From: Timema cristinae
Taxonomy: Eukaryota; Arthropoda; Insecta; Phasmatodea; Timematidae
Direction of reading: 5' to 3'
DNA: 64,000 bases
Assembly (NCBI GenBank): GCA_039000515.1
Contig: JBCFYV010000935.1
Location: 63,963,604 to 64,027,603 of the forward strand
Shown: one piece after another, positions 22,105 to 45,189 of the stretch
Layout: the number at the start of each line of letters is the position of its first letter
How positions within the stretch are numbered: position 1 is the first letter of the stretch
Translations under genes and position numbers: made by a program
Notes under the pieces: generated by a model
Databases searched by the model: none
Seen by the model: only the letters and a program-made list of their open reading frames with translations
Told to the model about the DNA's origin: nothing

Positions 22105-22451
22105 TTTATTTATTGTGGATGTATACAAATTACACACGATCACAATAGATGTCCATGATGTTTACAACACTGCATTACCGGTAGCTTATATAACAAAACG
22201 AAATTTCTCCATTTAATGACCAAAATTCGTAATTTTATTCCTAAAGAGGCGCTAGAGATAGGCTTCAAAAAAACCAACACAAGGTTCATCTATCTTAGAT
22301 ACGATACTAGCGTAGTCACATTTTATTTTTTCATGAAAGGGTTGACTTTGTGATTTTGCTTTGACGTTTACATGATAATATAGTTTCTCTAGTGTTGGTG
22401 TGATTTTATTTAGTAATAAAAAGAAGTGAATGATATTGCTGAATTGGTACG
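22105..22451. promoter_or_regulatory. Shared bidirectional promoter MRPL17 / PSMC4
   Basis: Only 347 bp separate the two divergent start codons, so the promoters of the mitochondrial ribosomal gene and of the proteasome gene must lie in or overlap this segment. It is AT-rich and not CpG-rich, unlike most vertebrate bidirectional promoters. I see no clear TATA box placed for either gene. Transcription starts cannot be fixed from sequence. Confidence 0.7.
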
Positions 22452-31797
<9,346 letters not shown>

Positions 31798-31883
31798 AGT
31801 GAAAATCGGCAGGAAATTTAATAATTCTAAACATTTGAAACTACTAGCTTAGCTTTATGACATTTATGTCATTGTTAAGAATC

Positions 31884-31889
31884 AATAAA
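31884..31889 (+). terminator. AATAAA polyadenylation signal for PSMC4
   Basis: A canonical AATAAA lies 87 bp after the stop codon, followed by an A/T-rich and TG-containing stretch. A short 3' UTR is inferred. Confidence 0.65.
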
Positions 31890-31899
31890 CTTGATTAAA

Positions 31900-34265
31900 A
31901 CAATACTCACATGCTCATTATTAACAACAACAAAAATTTAATAAATTTGTGTGACTTTCTGTATGTGACAATTATATCGGCATTGGGCCACCTCATTTTT
32001 AAACATCGGTATTATTTTAAAATCCGTGTTAATTTTTAGTACATACCAACTTATTTTTAAAATTAGAAAACTTTGACTGAATTTGGAACTGAGAAAAAAA
32101 AGAATAAAAACCTATTTTAATTTCAGCCACTTTTTTTTCATTTTTATCTTTTTTTACTCCTTTTAGTGCCATGAGCCGATCTGATCGATTCCTACTATCG
32201 TTAAAAGTGCCAGAGCCGATGAGGTCGGTTCTCCAGAATTGAGCTAGTTCACGCTTTATCTGATAGATAGTGAGTAGTGTTATATATCACTGGAAAGAGA
32301 ACATTTCCCTCTATTACTTTTTATAAAGTTGGCAACAAAAATCAACCGTAAAGAGTTGTTATTGGAACTGGGAGTTTAGTACATTTACAATGGGACAGTC
32401 GCACAGGGGTGTAGAATATGTCTGAACGAGGTTCGAGGGAAATTAAAGCAGTCCTGGTTCTGATATGATAGTTTAATTTGTATGAAAACAAAGGCTGATA
32501 ACACTCTATCAGTATGTGCCATAGTGAGGCAGTGCCGGTATAAGCACAAAGGGTTGCGGTCTCTAGGGGCTAAGATAATGTGTCAGAGTTCTAAATAAGA
32601 AGTCAGAGGTTGAGATAAGGGGCAAAGGGAAGAATCTAATAACTCAACCTGCTAAAGGTGTGATTGAGTGAGAGTCATCAGTCACTTACCTTACCGCGGG
32701 TGTTTGGTAGCTAGGGTGGGCAGGCGGGGGAGGGGAGGGAAGGGTGAGTGATGTTTTGTTTTAGTTTGAATTCAGTCACCCTTTATATTGCGGCCTAATT
32801 ACACGGCAATGTGCACTCAATTTATTTAAACTTCTGACAAGTATATTGTAATAATTTTGTAGCCATTAAATTGTATTTAGTGGACCTATTAAGGTTTGTA
32901 CATTGTACAATAGATAAATGTTTATAAGAAATTAGATGGTTTAGTGAAACAAATGTTTATTATGTCAACTGTGTTTATTGTGAATGGCGTGGCAGACGTG
33001 ATAAACTTGGATATCACGTATCTAATAAACATCCCAAGAAAAACCTAGAAGTAAGAATCAAGGGAGTATTGCCAGTTTTGTAAAACGTAAATAGCGATAG
33101 TATTTCCCCTAGTGTGGCTGTTAGTGATATACCTTGAAATAGTGGTAAGCTAACGAAAATTAACAATTAAACCAAGGCCTCCAAGAATTACACTCCATTA
33201 CCTCTTACTCTCAAGATGTAAAATTAAATGTTGCTACCGGTAAGCCTACTGGTATCAATAAACAATTAATAGCAATATGTAATGCACACAAGGAGATGGG
33301 AGAAAACTAAATTTTTTATAAGGTAGGTACTATAAAATAACTATGATTAAAAATATATTTATATTTGAATTTTTCCAAACTTTGTAGTAGGTAATAATTC
33401 TTATTCCCTTCAGCCTCTATATTATTATATTATTATTATTAGCACCGCGTCTTACTACCTCAGCCTCTATAAGATATTCAATGTTTTATTTTGAGTGCTA
33501 TGGTGTTCAGGGAATTACTAATTACTATTTATAATCATTTATATTCAAAACTTTTTCTTCTTATATAAAACTAAATGAACTACAAAATAATTTTGAAATG
33601 TATATAAATATTTTTTTTTTTTTTTTTTTAATATGCTAATAGCATTAGTTTTGAAAAAAAAATTAGAAATTAAATAAAAGTTACATTTAAAATTTAGAAA
33701 TTAAATAATTTTAATTAAATTGTATTATTTCATTATTATTATTAAAGAACAGTACGTATGGATTAAATTGATAGAAAAATCAAAATAATCGCTTCATAAA
33801 TAAAAGGTTTTTTTTTTTGAAAAGACAAAAATGAGGAAATAGCTGTGGTATTCTTCGCACACAAAACCTAACAGGCCTCTGGCATTCTTTGCGCGCAAAT
33901 TCTGAAATAGGTGTGGCGAGTTAATGATCAAGATTGAAATTGTTTTATACGGATATGCATTTCTTGAAAAGTTTGTTTTAGATAGCATATACCATACACC
34001 TCTTGTTAGTATACTAACAGATTATATTTTATGGCTCACTTTCATAAATTCCTATTTTTTTATGTGAAATATTATGGGTTTGCGAAATAATTATATTTTA
34101 TTAAATTTGTACATAGTGTGTCGAAATGAACATTCTTGATTGCTTAACACAGCATTTGACTTTTTTTAAATAAAGAAAAGTTGAAAAGAAAATTTTGTAA
34201 AACCTGTTAATATTTAGACGAAATGATAGGCGAGTGACATTTGGACAGTGTAGTGGACCAATTAC
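31900..34265. other. AT-rich intergenic DNA between PSMC4 and SIK
   Basis: Around 32165-32235 a GTGCCATGAGCCGATCTGAT phrase is repeated as GTGCCAGAGCCGATGAGGTC, as in subterminal repeats of some DNA transposons. A 35 bp scrap of the SINE tail (AGCACCGCGTCTTACTACCT) sits at 33440-33460 next to a TTA run. Long T and A runs occur near 33605-33660. No exon is supported. Confidence 0.45.
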
Positions 34266-34700
34266 CAAATTATATCTGGAAAAGAGAGAGTACATGAGAA
34301 AGTAGAGGAAGGAAGACTGAGATGGTATGGTCATGTAATGAGGATGTTGGAGTACATGAGATAGTAGAGGAAGCAAGACTGAGATGGTATGGTCATGTAA
34401 TGAGGATGTTGGAGTACATGAGATAGTAGAGGAAGCAAGACTGAGATGGTATGGTCATGTAATGAGGATGTTGGAGTACATGAGATAGTAGAGGAAGCAA
34501 GACTGAGATGGTATGGTCATGTAATGAGGATGTTGGAGTACATGAGATAGTAGAGGAAGCAAGACTGAGATGGTATGGTCATGTAATGAGGATGGCATAG
34601 GGAATGATGGAGATGAAGTATGTAGGTAAAAGACTGCAAGGGAGGCCAAGAAAGAGATGGGAGGAGCAGATAATAGAAAGTGTGCAAGTGGTAAGAGAAT
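34266..34700 (+). pseudogene. LINE ORF2 C-terminal remnant with internal 62 bp tandem repeat
   Basis: Translation around the array gives VHEKVEEGRLRWYGHVMRM and, after it, MMEMKYVGKRLQGRPRKRWE. These are the two consecutive hallmarks (RLRWYGHVMRM and GRPRxRWE) at the C-terminus of many non-LTR retrotransposon ORF2 proteins. Between them a 62 bp segment of the ORF (GAGATGGTATGGTCATGTAA start) is repeated with starts at 34319, 34381, 34443, 34505 and 34567. 62 is not a multiple of three, so the reading frame is destroyed. Confidence 0.8.
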
Positions 34701-35970
34701 AATAAACTCTACAGAGCTGGCAAACTATCTCAAATAGATGTCCACACTAAGAACAGGCAAACATTAAATGTGGCCGTGCATGTGAAACCATAGCATAAGT
34801 GGGTAACCTAATTGTTACAGGATGGCAAGAAAACAAATTGTAAGTGTAAAATATTGATTCTCTTTAACTACATTCTGCGGTGTTTAGAACTTGTATATCT
34901 TCACATGAAAGTGGTTAAATAAATCATAGAACTTGAACTATACATTAAGTCGCCATGGTAATTTTCCATAGCGACTGATAGTATGGTTTTGTAAACTATT
35001 GCATTCAAAATTCTGTAAAAAATAATTGTTTATTGAACTATGAACTATATAGCTGACTCATATAATTCTTTTCAGAATTTTATCCTCTATTCAAAACTGT
35101 TAACACCTAAAACTGCATATTTCTGACTTATGCACATGCACAGTCACAAATACATATCTTTAAATAGATTATACACATAACTGGAAACTATTATAGTAGG
35201 CCAAAATATGGATCTTAAAATTTATATATTATTGAAACAAATGAGTGGGAAAAGGGGTGGATCAAACACATTGCTGACTCTTTCTTTTTCTATAATTTAT
35301 TACCTGAATATTATGTAAACGTGCACAAAATTACATACTTAAATCTTACATTCAATTGGGCTTTTTTCTCGACAACATATTTAGCACTAAATGAAAGAGG
35401 TTGGATTCATAAACTTTTTTCCTCTTTCTCTGGTTAACACACATTATTGATCCGCACTTAATTACACAAGTAGGGTAGGGATTAGGAAGTTTTAATTTTT
35501 AGGAAATGTACCCACGATGCCCTGAACTAAAGACGCTTGGTTCACAGATACGACACTACCGCTCGTATCTGTGTCCAGTGAGTTGTTTGCATACTCTATT
35601 ATTTCAGAATGAGAAGCTTATTTTAGTTACAAATGTGTTATTTACAGCATTTAGATCTGTACATGACAATTGCAATGCAGTAAATGCAAAGGGAGGGGGG
35701 GGGGGGGGTAAAGCATTGCTTCAAGCTGTGACGATTTTTGAATTGCACCAGTGGTCTAAAACCTAACTTGTCTTAAGTGGGGGGAGGGAGGGTGCCTGTA
35801 AATAAAAGTAAGACCTTACTGCAAACCCACAGCAGTGTGCAGTTGCTAGGGTATTTTTATGTTCTTGCAATCTTTCTGCTAAATATTCTTTCAATTTTTA
35901 CTCCCTGATGGGTTGATGACTATTCTCTATATAAGTGAAGTTTAATAGTTAATATACAGTTGTTGTTTTT
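34700..35970. other. Intergenic DNA, low-complexity patches
   Basis: Mostly unique and AT-rich. 35455-35520 has a scrap of SINE A body (reversed GGAAATGTACCCACGATGCC). A G run (35690-35709) and a GGGGGGAGGGAGG patch (35778-35790) are present. No gene seen. Confidence 0.45.
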
Positions 35971-35971
35971 G

Positions 35972-36115
35972 ACAAATTTTTTTTTATTTTGTCTCATAAA
36001 ACTTTGATTAAAAAAAACCTAACATAAGATGAATTCTGACCCCTCATAATGAAATGAAAGAAAATACTGAATCCCACTTCTCTCTCTCCCCCCCCCCCCC
36101 CCCCCAATAAAAACC
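35972..36115 (+). repeat. Poly-C dispersed repeat, copy 1
   Basis: TTTTGTCTCATAAAACTTTG, AAAAAAACCTAACATAAGAT, GAATTCTGACCCCTC and GAAAATACTGAATCCC lead into a CT run and about 20 C. The same order occurs reversed at 39545-39720 and partly at 42475-42595. The family is not one I know. Confidence 0.65.
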
Positions 36116-36297
36116 TAAGCAATAATAAGGGTGTTCCCTTGGGCAGAGTAGTAAACTAGCAATTTAGGGTCCAGATTTTGTGTCCATACCATTTGAAAGT
36201 GATTTACAAGTGTAGAATCTTTAAACCCTTTTCAGTCACCTATTTCTACAAAAGGCAACCCTAACTCTGATCAAATATGTAAACTTTGTATCATAAG

Positions 36298-36500
36298 CAC
36301 AGATTTATCTGATTACCAAACCCTTCCTTCACCTCCGACAAGACATCTTGTGAATGTGGGAATGACAGGCCTCCACCGTGGTTCGGATCCCACGTTAAAC
36401 TGTAGGTCCTCCATTTCATCTCACAATCACCTACCATTACACATTAGCGTAAGTGCGTATAACCCGAACGGGTAGTAAGACGCGGTGCTAATAATAATGT
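36298..36500 (+). mobile_element. SINE family B, 5' truncated
   Basis: It starts at CACAGATTTATCTGATTACC, so the tRNA-like head is missing. The body and complete tail CCCGAACGGGTAGTAAGACG with a short TAA run are intact. 5' truncation is the expected outcome of LINE-driven insertion. Confidence 0.88.
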
Positions 36501-37199
36501 ACCATAGGGACGAGCTTTCCTAATTTGATCATAAAGAAATTGTTTCATTAATATTTCCAATAGCCATTAATATACTATCATATAAAGTTTGTAACAAACT
36601 TTCAATTATCCAATAACTAGGGCCCTCGTTAGCGGATGTGAGACCCTGGGGAAACTTAGTTTGTGGGGCTCCCAGGTGTATTGTTATTACAGTACCTAGT
36701 GTGCACCTTTTTACCAATTTTAAGCTGTATAAGGTATTAGGGAATACCCTAACAGGTAAATGCATGTAATAAATAATGCTAGAAGTTATGTTTTTATATC
36801 TCAATCCTTCGTTCTACTTTCTGCCCCAATGATGCACACTTTGCACACCCTCATCCCTATACATAATCTAGTGGTCAGTTGTGTTAGTTTGTCAATATCT
36901 ATCTTGTTAAAATAGGTAGAGGCTACTAAATGATAGGTCCCTACATATGATCATAGTTTTGTAAGGCAATTTGAATAAATTTACTTGATTTTTAAGAAAA
37001 TATGTTTTCTGAATTTAACCATAATTTAGTTTTTTTTAAAGGGTCTGCATACAATAATTATTTTATTTTAAAATTTGTTTACATTTAAGTAGGCTTACAT
37101 TTATTTGCAACACCTGCCTCATCAAAAGAATGATTCTATTTATTGATTTTACTCAGGTTTGAAAGATTAAATACAAGTTTTAAAACCCCTGGGCTATTA
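36500..37199. other. Spacer upstream of the SIK promoter
   Basis: Unique AT-rich DNA. An ORF at 36529-36804 on the minus strand has no supporting feature. Nothing else is recognised. Confidence 0.4.
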
Positions 37200-39540
<2,341 letters not shown>

Positions 39541-39544
39541 AAAT

Positions 39545-39720
39545 TACTTACAGGTGGGGGGGGGGGGGGGGGAGATAGGGAGTTCAATATTTTCTTACGA
39601 AGGAAGGGGGTCAGAATCCATCTTAAGTAAGGTTTTTTTTAATCAATGTTTATGGTGAGACAAAATCTAAAACAAAAAAAATTGTCAAAAAATAATATAC
39701 TAACCATAAAATATCACACT
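39545..39720 (-). repeat. Poly-C dispersed repeat, copy 2
   Basis: This is the reverse complement of the order seen at 35972: a G run (39554-39572), then TCAATATTTTCTTACGAAGG, GGGGTCAGAATCCATCTTAA and GGTGAGACAAAATCTAAAAC. Confidence 0.65.
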
Positions 39721-39924
39721 ACTCGCTTTGTTTCCAATCCTAGTGTATAAAAATAATCTAATATACCTGGGGATGCGTGGCAGAACATCTTACGATCCCG
39801 TGTAGGTAAGGGGAGACTAAAATTATGGGGGGAAAAGTCTTATGTAATATAAGGACTGCCCCTAGTTACGTCTTGGCCTCGTCAAGTCTGCCCCTTGTTC
39901 GACTCCCGACTACAAACGTTTTAA

Positions 39925-40085
39925 TCCGGGAGGGCTAGATCTACATCTAAGCGCGCGAGGAGAGTAGATCTACATCTAGCGCCTCGAAGGAGGGTTTAGA
40001 TCTACATACACGCCGCGAGAGGGCCAGACCTTCACACTTTATCGTGCCGAGGAGGGCTAACTACATCGCGCCGAGGGATGACGAA
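39925..40085. repeat. Degenerate tandem repeat, about 40 bp unit
   Basis: Three to four imperfect units share GGGCTAGATCTACATCTAAG and GCGCGAGGAG. The unit is CpG-rich compared with the surroundings. Copies become less alike toward 40085. Confidence 0.6.
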
Positions 40086-40251
40086 TGTAAAGTACCGGAC
40101 AATATATCATGCTCGGCGTCACTTCAGACTATAACCGGACGGCAGTTTCAATAAAACTGACACGTCCGTCGATAGCTTGGCCAAGAGCCTTCACAACTTT
40201 TATATATCAGGGTTGCACGCAGCGGGAACGTTTTGAAAACTTTACCAACTT

Positions 40252-40440
40252 AGGCGGTCCCATTGTCTTAAGGCGTTAGTCTTTCACGGTAGACGGGACT
40301 ACCGCTGTCGCGGATATTGATTCAAATCCCGAATGAATTTACTAATGGTGTTTTTTTGTGTGTTTTTTTTACTAAATTGTTTCCCAATTCACTCTACGAA
40401 AATTCGGGGTACATTTGCTTTTTTTCTTCTTTTTACTTGA
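40252..40440 (+). mobile_element. SINE family A, decayed
   Basis: GGCGGTCCCATTGTCTTAAG, the B-box region TTGATTCAAATCCCGA and CACTCTACGAAAATTCGGGG follow the family A order. The shared tail is lost. Confidence 0.55.
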
Positions 40441-41149
40441 ACATATGCTTCAGTTCATGGTTTAGTTACCCGAACATCTACTTCATTCTTAAGTTTGTTA
40501 CCGACAACACATTTTGCTTTCATTCTAAGTTTGTTACCCGAACATCTACTCTAGTCTATTGTTTGGTAACATTGATTAAATTGTCAAAAATAAAACAATT
40601 CACTCAGCAAAGTCCTTTCTTCCAATGACAAATGTGTTTGATTTCAAATAATTACGGTTTCGTCTTCAATCTTTATGGCTTTTGCAAGTTCGGCACATGA
40701 AGGGTTTTTTTTTCTTTCGGCTTGATAATAAATCGTTTCCTAGCGAAGTTATGCCACGTATATGTGAATTTTACACAAAACATGTATAACATTAAAGTCA
40801 TGTCATCATTTATAATAATGTCCGACTGTCTATCGTGACTGTGAGGTATGACGTATTGCCATCTGCTGATAATTAACGTTTAGCCGGTGTGAGATCTAGT
40901 TTGTATGACAAATAGTTAAGGTGACGGATGGCGTCTAATCACTCGTACTACCGTTTAGAAAACCGGGAATGATAATTTACTGGTTGTCTATTGGGGGCAA
41001 TATAGCCTACATACAGAATCTAATGACGCACTTACCTCTCCTTCCTCCTCCAGCACCGTCATATCCCCTCCCCCTCCACTCTTCAAAATAAGTGGTTACT
41101 CACTGGAGGGCCCATTGGAATTTTACTAAGGCCCCCCCCCCCTCTATAT

Positions 41150-41395
41150 CAGCGGTTCCTAATCTTGTTTTGATTGCGTACCCCTTGGCAGCCCATTTAC
41201 ATAAATTATACCCTTAATTTTTATTAGCAAAATGTTTAATTAGTAGTTATTTCTGATTTATTTGTTGCATCTGAAAATAAATGGGGCTAATAATGGGATT
41301 TTTTTAAATGTGACAGTAAGCTGAATACTAAGCGCATATAATAATGTTACATACACAAAAGTTATAATAATTATAAAACTCTATTATTATTATTA

Positions 41396-41443
<48 letters not shown>

Positions 41444-41929
41444 CACCGCGTCTTATACCCGTTCGGTTATACCACTTACACTAATGTGTAATGGTAGGGT
41501 GATGTGAGATGAAATGGAGGACCTAAGTTTAACGTGGAATCCGAACCACGGTGGAGGCCTGGCATTCCACACATTCACAAGATGTGATTAATACACGTCT
41601 TGTCAGAGGTGAAGGAAGGTTTGGTAATCAGATAAATTGTGCCAGGACCGAGGATTGAACCCCGGACCCCCAGCATGGAAGTCCGACCGACACCTTACCC
41701 CTAGACCACCAGTTCACCTAAAACTATTTTGTGTTTAAAATTGAAATCATCTATTCAAGGTCAAATATAGAAGAAAACCCGCACCTCCCCTCACCATTTT
41801 GTTGAGTTAATTTCATAACTTTTGACTGATCTTTTGTCTTACACTGCTGGCATACGTAGGTCTTTCCGCCATCTTTCAAATATTATCGCGTACCCCTGAG
41901 GGTCGCGTATCCTACGTTGGGAACCGCTG
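41150..41929. mobile_element. hAT-like non-autonomous element with a SINE nested inside
   Basis: The left end CAGCGGTTCCTAATCTTG and right end ACGTTGGGAACCGCTG are inverted. Subterminal GCGTACCCC occurs near both ends. Such CAGCGGTTC-type ends are typical of widespread hAT elements. The flanks CTCTATAT and CTCTAAGG share CTCTA and could be a decayed 8 bp target duplication. A family B SINE at 41385-41718 splits it; without it the element is about 450 bp with no ORF. Confidence 0.75.
41385..41718 (-). mobile_element. SINE family B nested in the hAT-like element
   Basis: A TTA run (tail, reversed), then ACCGCGTCTTATACCCGTTC, the reversed body and the reversed head ACCCCTAGACCACCAG. Several single-base losses relative to other B copies occur (for example GGTGATGTGAGATG), similar to the single-base losses in PSMC4 exon 6. 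Confidence 0.88.
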
Positions 41930-42474
41930 CTCTAAGGTCTCTAAAATGCTTCTTTGTCCATCTCTACCCTATTAGATTATATATGGAAGAAGGTACAGGA
42001 AAGGTGGTATAAACATATAAAAGGGGACGAACATAATATGGGTTTTACATGATAAGAACAACACAGTTCACACTTTACATTGCTGCCTCTAGAAGAAAAT
42101 TGATCGTTACTACCCAATCCCCCGACCCAGGTTTCATTCAATCGGAACTCATCAGGAGGAGTGTAAAACGCGCAACGCAACTTCCTAAAAGAGAAAACCA
42201 AAAAACAAAAGGGGATAAAAAGGAAAATGGTAAAGAATGATAGGACACATAGATAGGAACATGTAAAAGGTATAACAATCAAAGACAAACACAGGAAAAG
42301 ATCTGGCATTCCCCACATTCACAAGTTGCTAAATTAAATTATTTTAATAATATAGTTATTGGTTACTGTTATTGGTTAATTATTGGTAACATAGCGAGTG
42401 ATATGAAATTTCAGAATTCTTTATCTGCAGTAGGTAAATGAAAAATTAGTGAATTTTTTTTATAGTTAATACAT

Positions 42475-42595
42475 TTATTTTCAGACAAAATAAAATAGAT
42501 TTTTTCTCATCATAAACATTGATAAAAAAACTTACATAAGATTGATTCTGACACACCCCCACCACCCACCAAAACCCTTACGTAATTTAAATACG
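42475..42595 (+). repeat. Poly-C dispersed repeat, copy 3 (C run decayed)
   Basis: CTCATCATAAACATTGATAA, CTTACATAAGATTGATTCTG and ACACACCCCCACCACCCACC match the family order, with the C run interrupted by A. Confidence 0.55.
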
Positions 42596-42599
42596 GCTA

Positions 42600-42822
42600 A
42601 CTTCGGTGGCCGCATGGTCTAACGCGTTACTCTCGTGTTAGACTAGACTGCCGATGATAGGGAGGTCTCGGTTCGATGTACCGAGGGCTTGGTTTCCACA
42701 CCCTCCACGCAAATGCAGGTACACTTCCTATAAAAATAACCTTCCTAATCCCTAAAACCATAGGTGTAATTAGTACATAAGCGTATAACCTGAACGGGTA
42801 GTAAGACGCAGTGATATATACG
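42600..42822 (+). mobile_element. SINE family A, nearly complete
   Basis: The head TTCGGTGGCCGCATGGTCTA with the GTTAGACTAGACTGCCGATG anticodon-side block, the CCACGCAAATGCAGGTACAC body and the tail CCTGAACGGGTAGTAAGACG. The B box (GGTTCGATGTAC) is slightly altered. It is a good reference copy for the head. Confidence 0.9.
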
Positions 42823-43279
42823 CCCCCCCCCCCCTTAGCACCCTTCCCAATAAACGAGGTGTAACCCCGCGGGTCGAAGAGACTCGTATCGATCGACTTT
42901 TTATTTATGTTATCTTTCTCCCATGGTTACCGGTAAAATTCGAGAACACAAAGAGTGACGTATTCAGCTTCCCCCTCCCCCTCTGATAAGATACCGCGAC
43001 CGCAAAAAACTCTTATTGCCCTAAAAATGTACACACACACACATAAACACGTGCGCGCGAGGATACTTGAGAACGATATTGCTTATTGGAAAGTTACAAG
43101 TGCACGCATGCGCGAGGCGCGATGTGTCAGAAGACGATTGAATTATATCAACTCGGAACTATAGTCTATTTTGTGTCGAAAAGCCATTTAGAAAATTCAA
43201 ACATACGATCCTTAATTTACGGCCAACCATGATAACATTCTACTATAATATTTGTGCTTGATGTGTGAATATATTAAAA

Positions 43280-43518
43280 CTCCTTTCGATGGCCTCATGA
43301 TCTAACGCGCTAGTCTCGCAGTAGACTAGACTCCTGATGACGGGGAGATCGAGGTTCGATGTAATGTGGGGTGGTTTTTACCTAAATGTTTTTCCTCTCT
43401 CCATCCACGCAAATGTGGGTACGGTTCATCTAAATTCAACCTTCCTTAGCCCTAACACGTTTGCGTAATTATTACATGGACAAACGGCTGCTACGATAAA
43501 GTGCTAAAAAAAAAGACT
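43280..43518 (+). mobile_element. SINE family A
   Basis: The head TTTCGATGGCCTCATGATCT, B-box region GATCGAGGTTCGATG, body CCATCCACGCAAATGTGGGT and a decayed tail ending in an A run. Confidence 0.82.
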
Positions 43519-43534
43519 TGAGGAGAGCGTGGAA

Positions 43535-43668
43535 AACTATTTCAGACAAACCATCTTAGTAGACCCGACTGAAATTCGAACCCCGATCTCCTCATCATCG
43601 ACAGTTCATTATTTTGTGAGAGTGACGCCTTAGACCATTCGACCACCGAATCGGGTAGCACGGAACAA
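43535..43668 (-). mobile_element. SINE family A, head half only
   Basis: A reversed copy beginning 17 bp after the forward copy: GAAATTCGAACCCCGATCTC and TTAGACCATTCGACCACCGA. The two form an inverted SINE pair. Confidence 0.78.
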
Positions 43669-44029
43669 TAACAACCAAGTCATTTTTTTTTAAATTCTGC
43701 CTTAAACTATGGGTGAAGAAAATGAAATACTTATGTTTTTACAGGAGAAAATAATATTTTATTTAAATCGGCAAAAAAAAATGTTTTGCTCAAAAAGCTG
43801 CAAACTTTTCTCGTGTAGTTTACACTCCCACCTTATTAAGTGTGGTAAGATAAATTCACGTCTAGTGTCCGCTCAGGCGGGCTCCTGAGAATGTCATGTA
43901 AAATTATCCTCGCGTGTACCAGGAGGAGAACAGTGGGCTCTATCAGTGAGTTATCCGTTTGGCTCCAAACCCCGTCGTGGTTTAATTTACTGATAGAATG
44001 TAAAAGTATCTCAAAGATTATCTCGTGGT

Positions 44030-44388
44030 AAGTGGGATGGGAGTTACCGTGTTAGGTGGGTGGGAGTTATCACGTGTAGGTGGATGGGAGTTATTACGTG
44101 TAGGGTGGGATGGAGTTACTCGTGTTAGGTGGATGGAGTTATCACGTGTAAGGGTGGGATGGGAGTTATCAGTGTAGGGTGGTGGGAGTTATCACGTGTT
44201 AGGGTGGGATGGGAGTTATCACGTATTAGGGTGGGATGGGAGTTATCACGTTTAAGGGTGGGTGGGAGTTATAACGTGTTAGGGTGGGATGGGAGTTATC
44301 TCGTGTTAAGGTGGGATGGGAGTTATCACGTGTTAGTGGGATGGGAGTTATCACGTGTTAGTGGATGGGAGTTATCACGTGTAGGGGG
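44030..44388. repeat. Minisatellite, about 28 bp unit, about 12 copies
   Basis: The unit is GGGTGGGATGGGAGTTATCA followed by CGTGTTA. Copies differ mainly by loss of single G or T bases. The plus-strand ORF at 44129-44440 is a by-product. Confidence 0.92.
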
Positions 44389-44679
44389 ATTCATGCCTGA
44401 GGCTACTATGAGTAAAATGTTACTTTTGTCTTTTTATTAGTTACGTAAATTAAATCCAACCATTGGACCCCAAGTATGGTTATTTTCTACCCCCTTCCCG
44501 CTGAACTGCCTGAAAATACGTCATTGAGCCAGTAATTGTGAAGAAGTCTTGGGAATGTTTGGTCTGGGAACGCCTTAAAGGTCATCATTTTTGTTGCGAA
44601 GTCTTCTCGCACCAGTGACGTACGTCCTGTTACCTCCACATGTGGGGTAATTAGCGCCTGGGACGTGTGACTACTCAAG

Positions 44680-45185
44680 GCGGCCGCCTCTGTCAGCGAG
44701 AGAGTATCAATCGCTGTCAGGCCACACTCCTTAAAATATAAGGTCTGTGACATTTTTTGGAACTATTTTTTCTTATGTATAAGCTTATACTCCCTTTTTC
44801 CCTTTACCTACAACCACCATTTGTTATGTCAATAAGAAAGAGGGAAAAGAAAATTGATACTTCTTATTTCAAGGTAAAGAGAAAAGTTCGCTGCTAGTTC
44901 TCAAATATCTTAAGCTTTTCTGTTGTGAGACTATAGCAAAATTACTGTAAAATTGTTAGAGAAGTCTAAATCTAGAGCCATTTTTCATCAAGCCTGTCTC
45001 ATAGCTCCGCAAATATGATTAAAAAGTCGTCGAAAATTAGCTAATACCCCATTTTCAACCGTTTATTTTTATTAATAAAGTTCAAGATATAGAGTTGTTA
45101 AGGAAATAAACCTTGTTCGAATCGTTCGACTGTATTTTGAAATAACGCATCGTAGAATTAAATATTGCGTTAGAGCCGAACGTCC
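44680..45185. repeat. Unassigned dispersed repeat, copy 2
   Basis: It aligns in order with 30365-30900 over about 500 bp. On the minus strand, the 75 bp at the 44680-44753 end read MSQTLYFKECGLTAIDTLSL (part of an 88-codon ORF, 44753-44487). The other copy has a related reading (FNKCGLTPSDTLSLT) with a 1 bp indel. The ORF may be a remnant of a mobile-element gene; its family is unknown to me. Confidence 0.65.
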
Positions 45186-45189
45186 GCCC

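Noticed and set aside
22105..22143. Upstream ATG at 22143 as the MRPL17 start
   Set aside because: Its 13 extra residues are unlike the family start and lie in the AT-rich promoter segment. It remains possible but less likely.
40317..40628. 103-codon Phe-rich ORF
   Set aside because: It starts within a decayed SINE A and reads through T-rich sequence, with no domain.
42005..42315. Possible coding fragments on both strands (TLYIAASRRKLIV and RLNETWVGGLGSND)
   Set aside because: The region looks like a decayed repeat, but neither reading matches a family I can name and the frames overlap on opposite strands.
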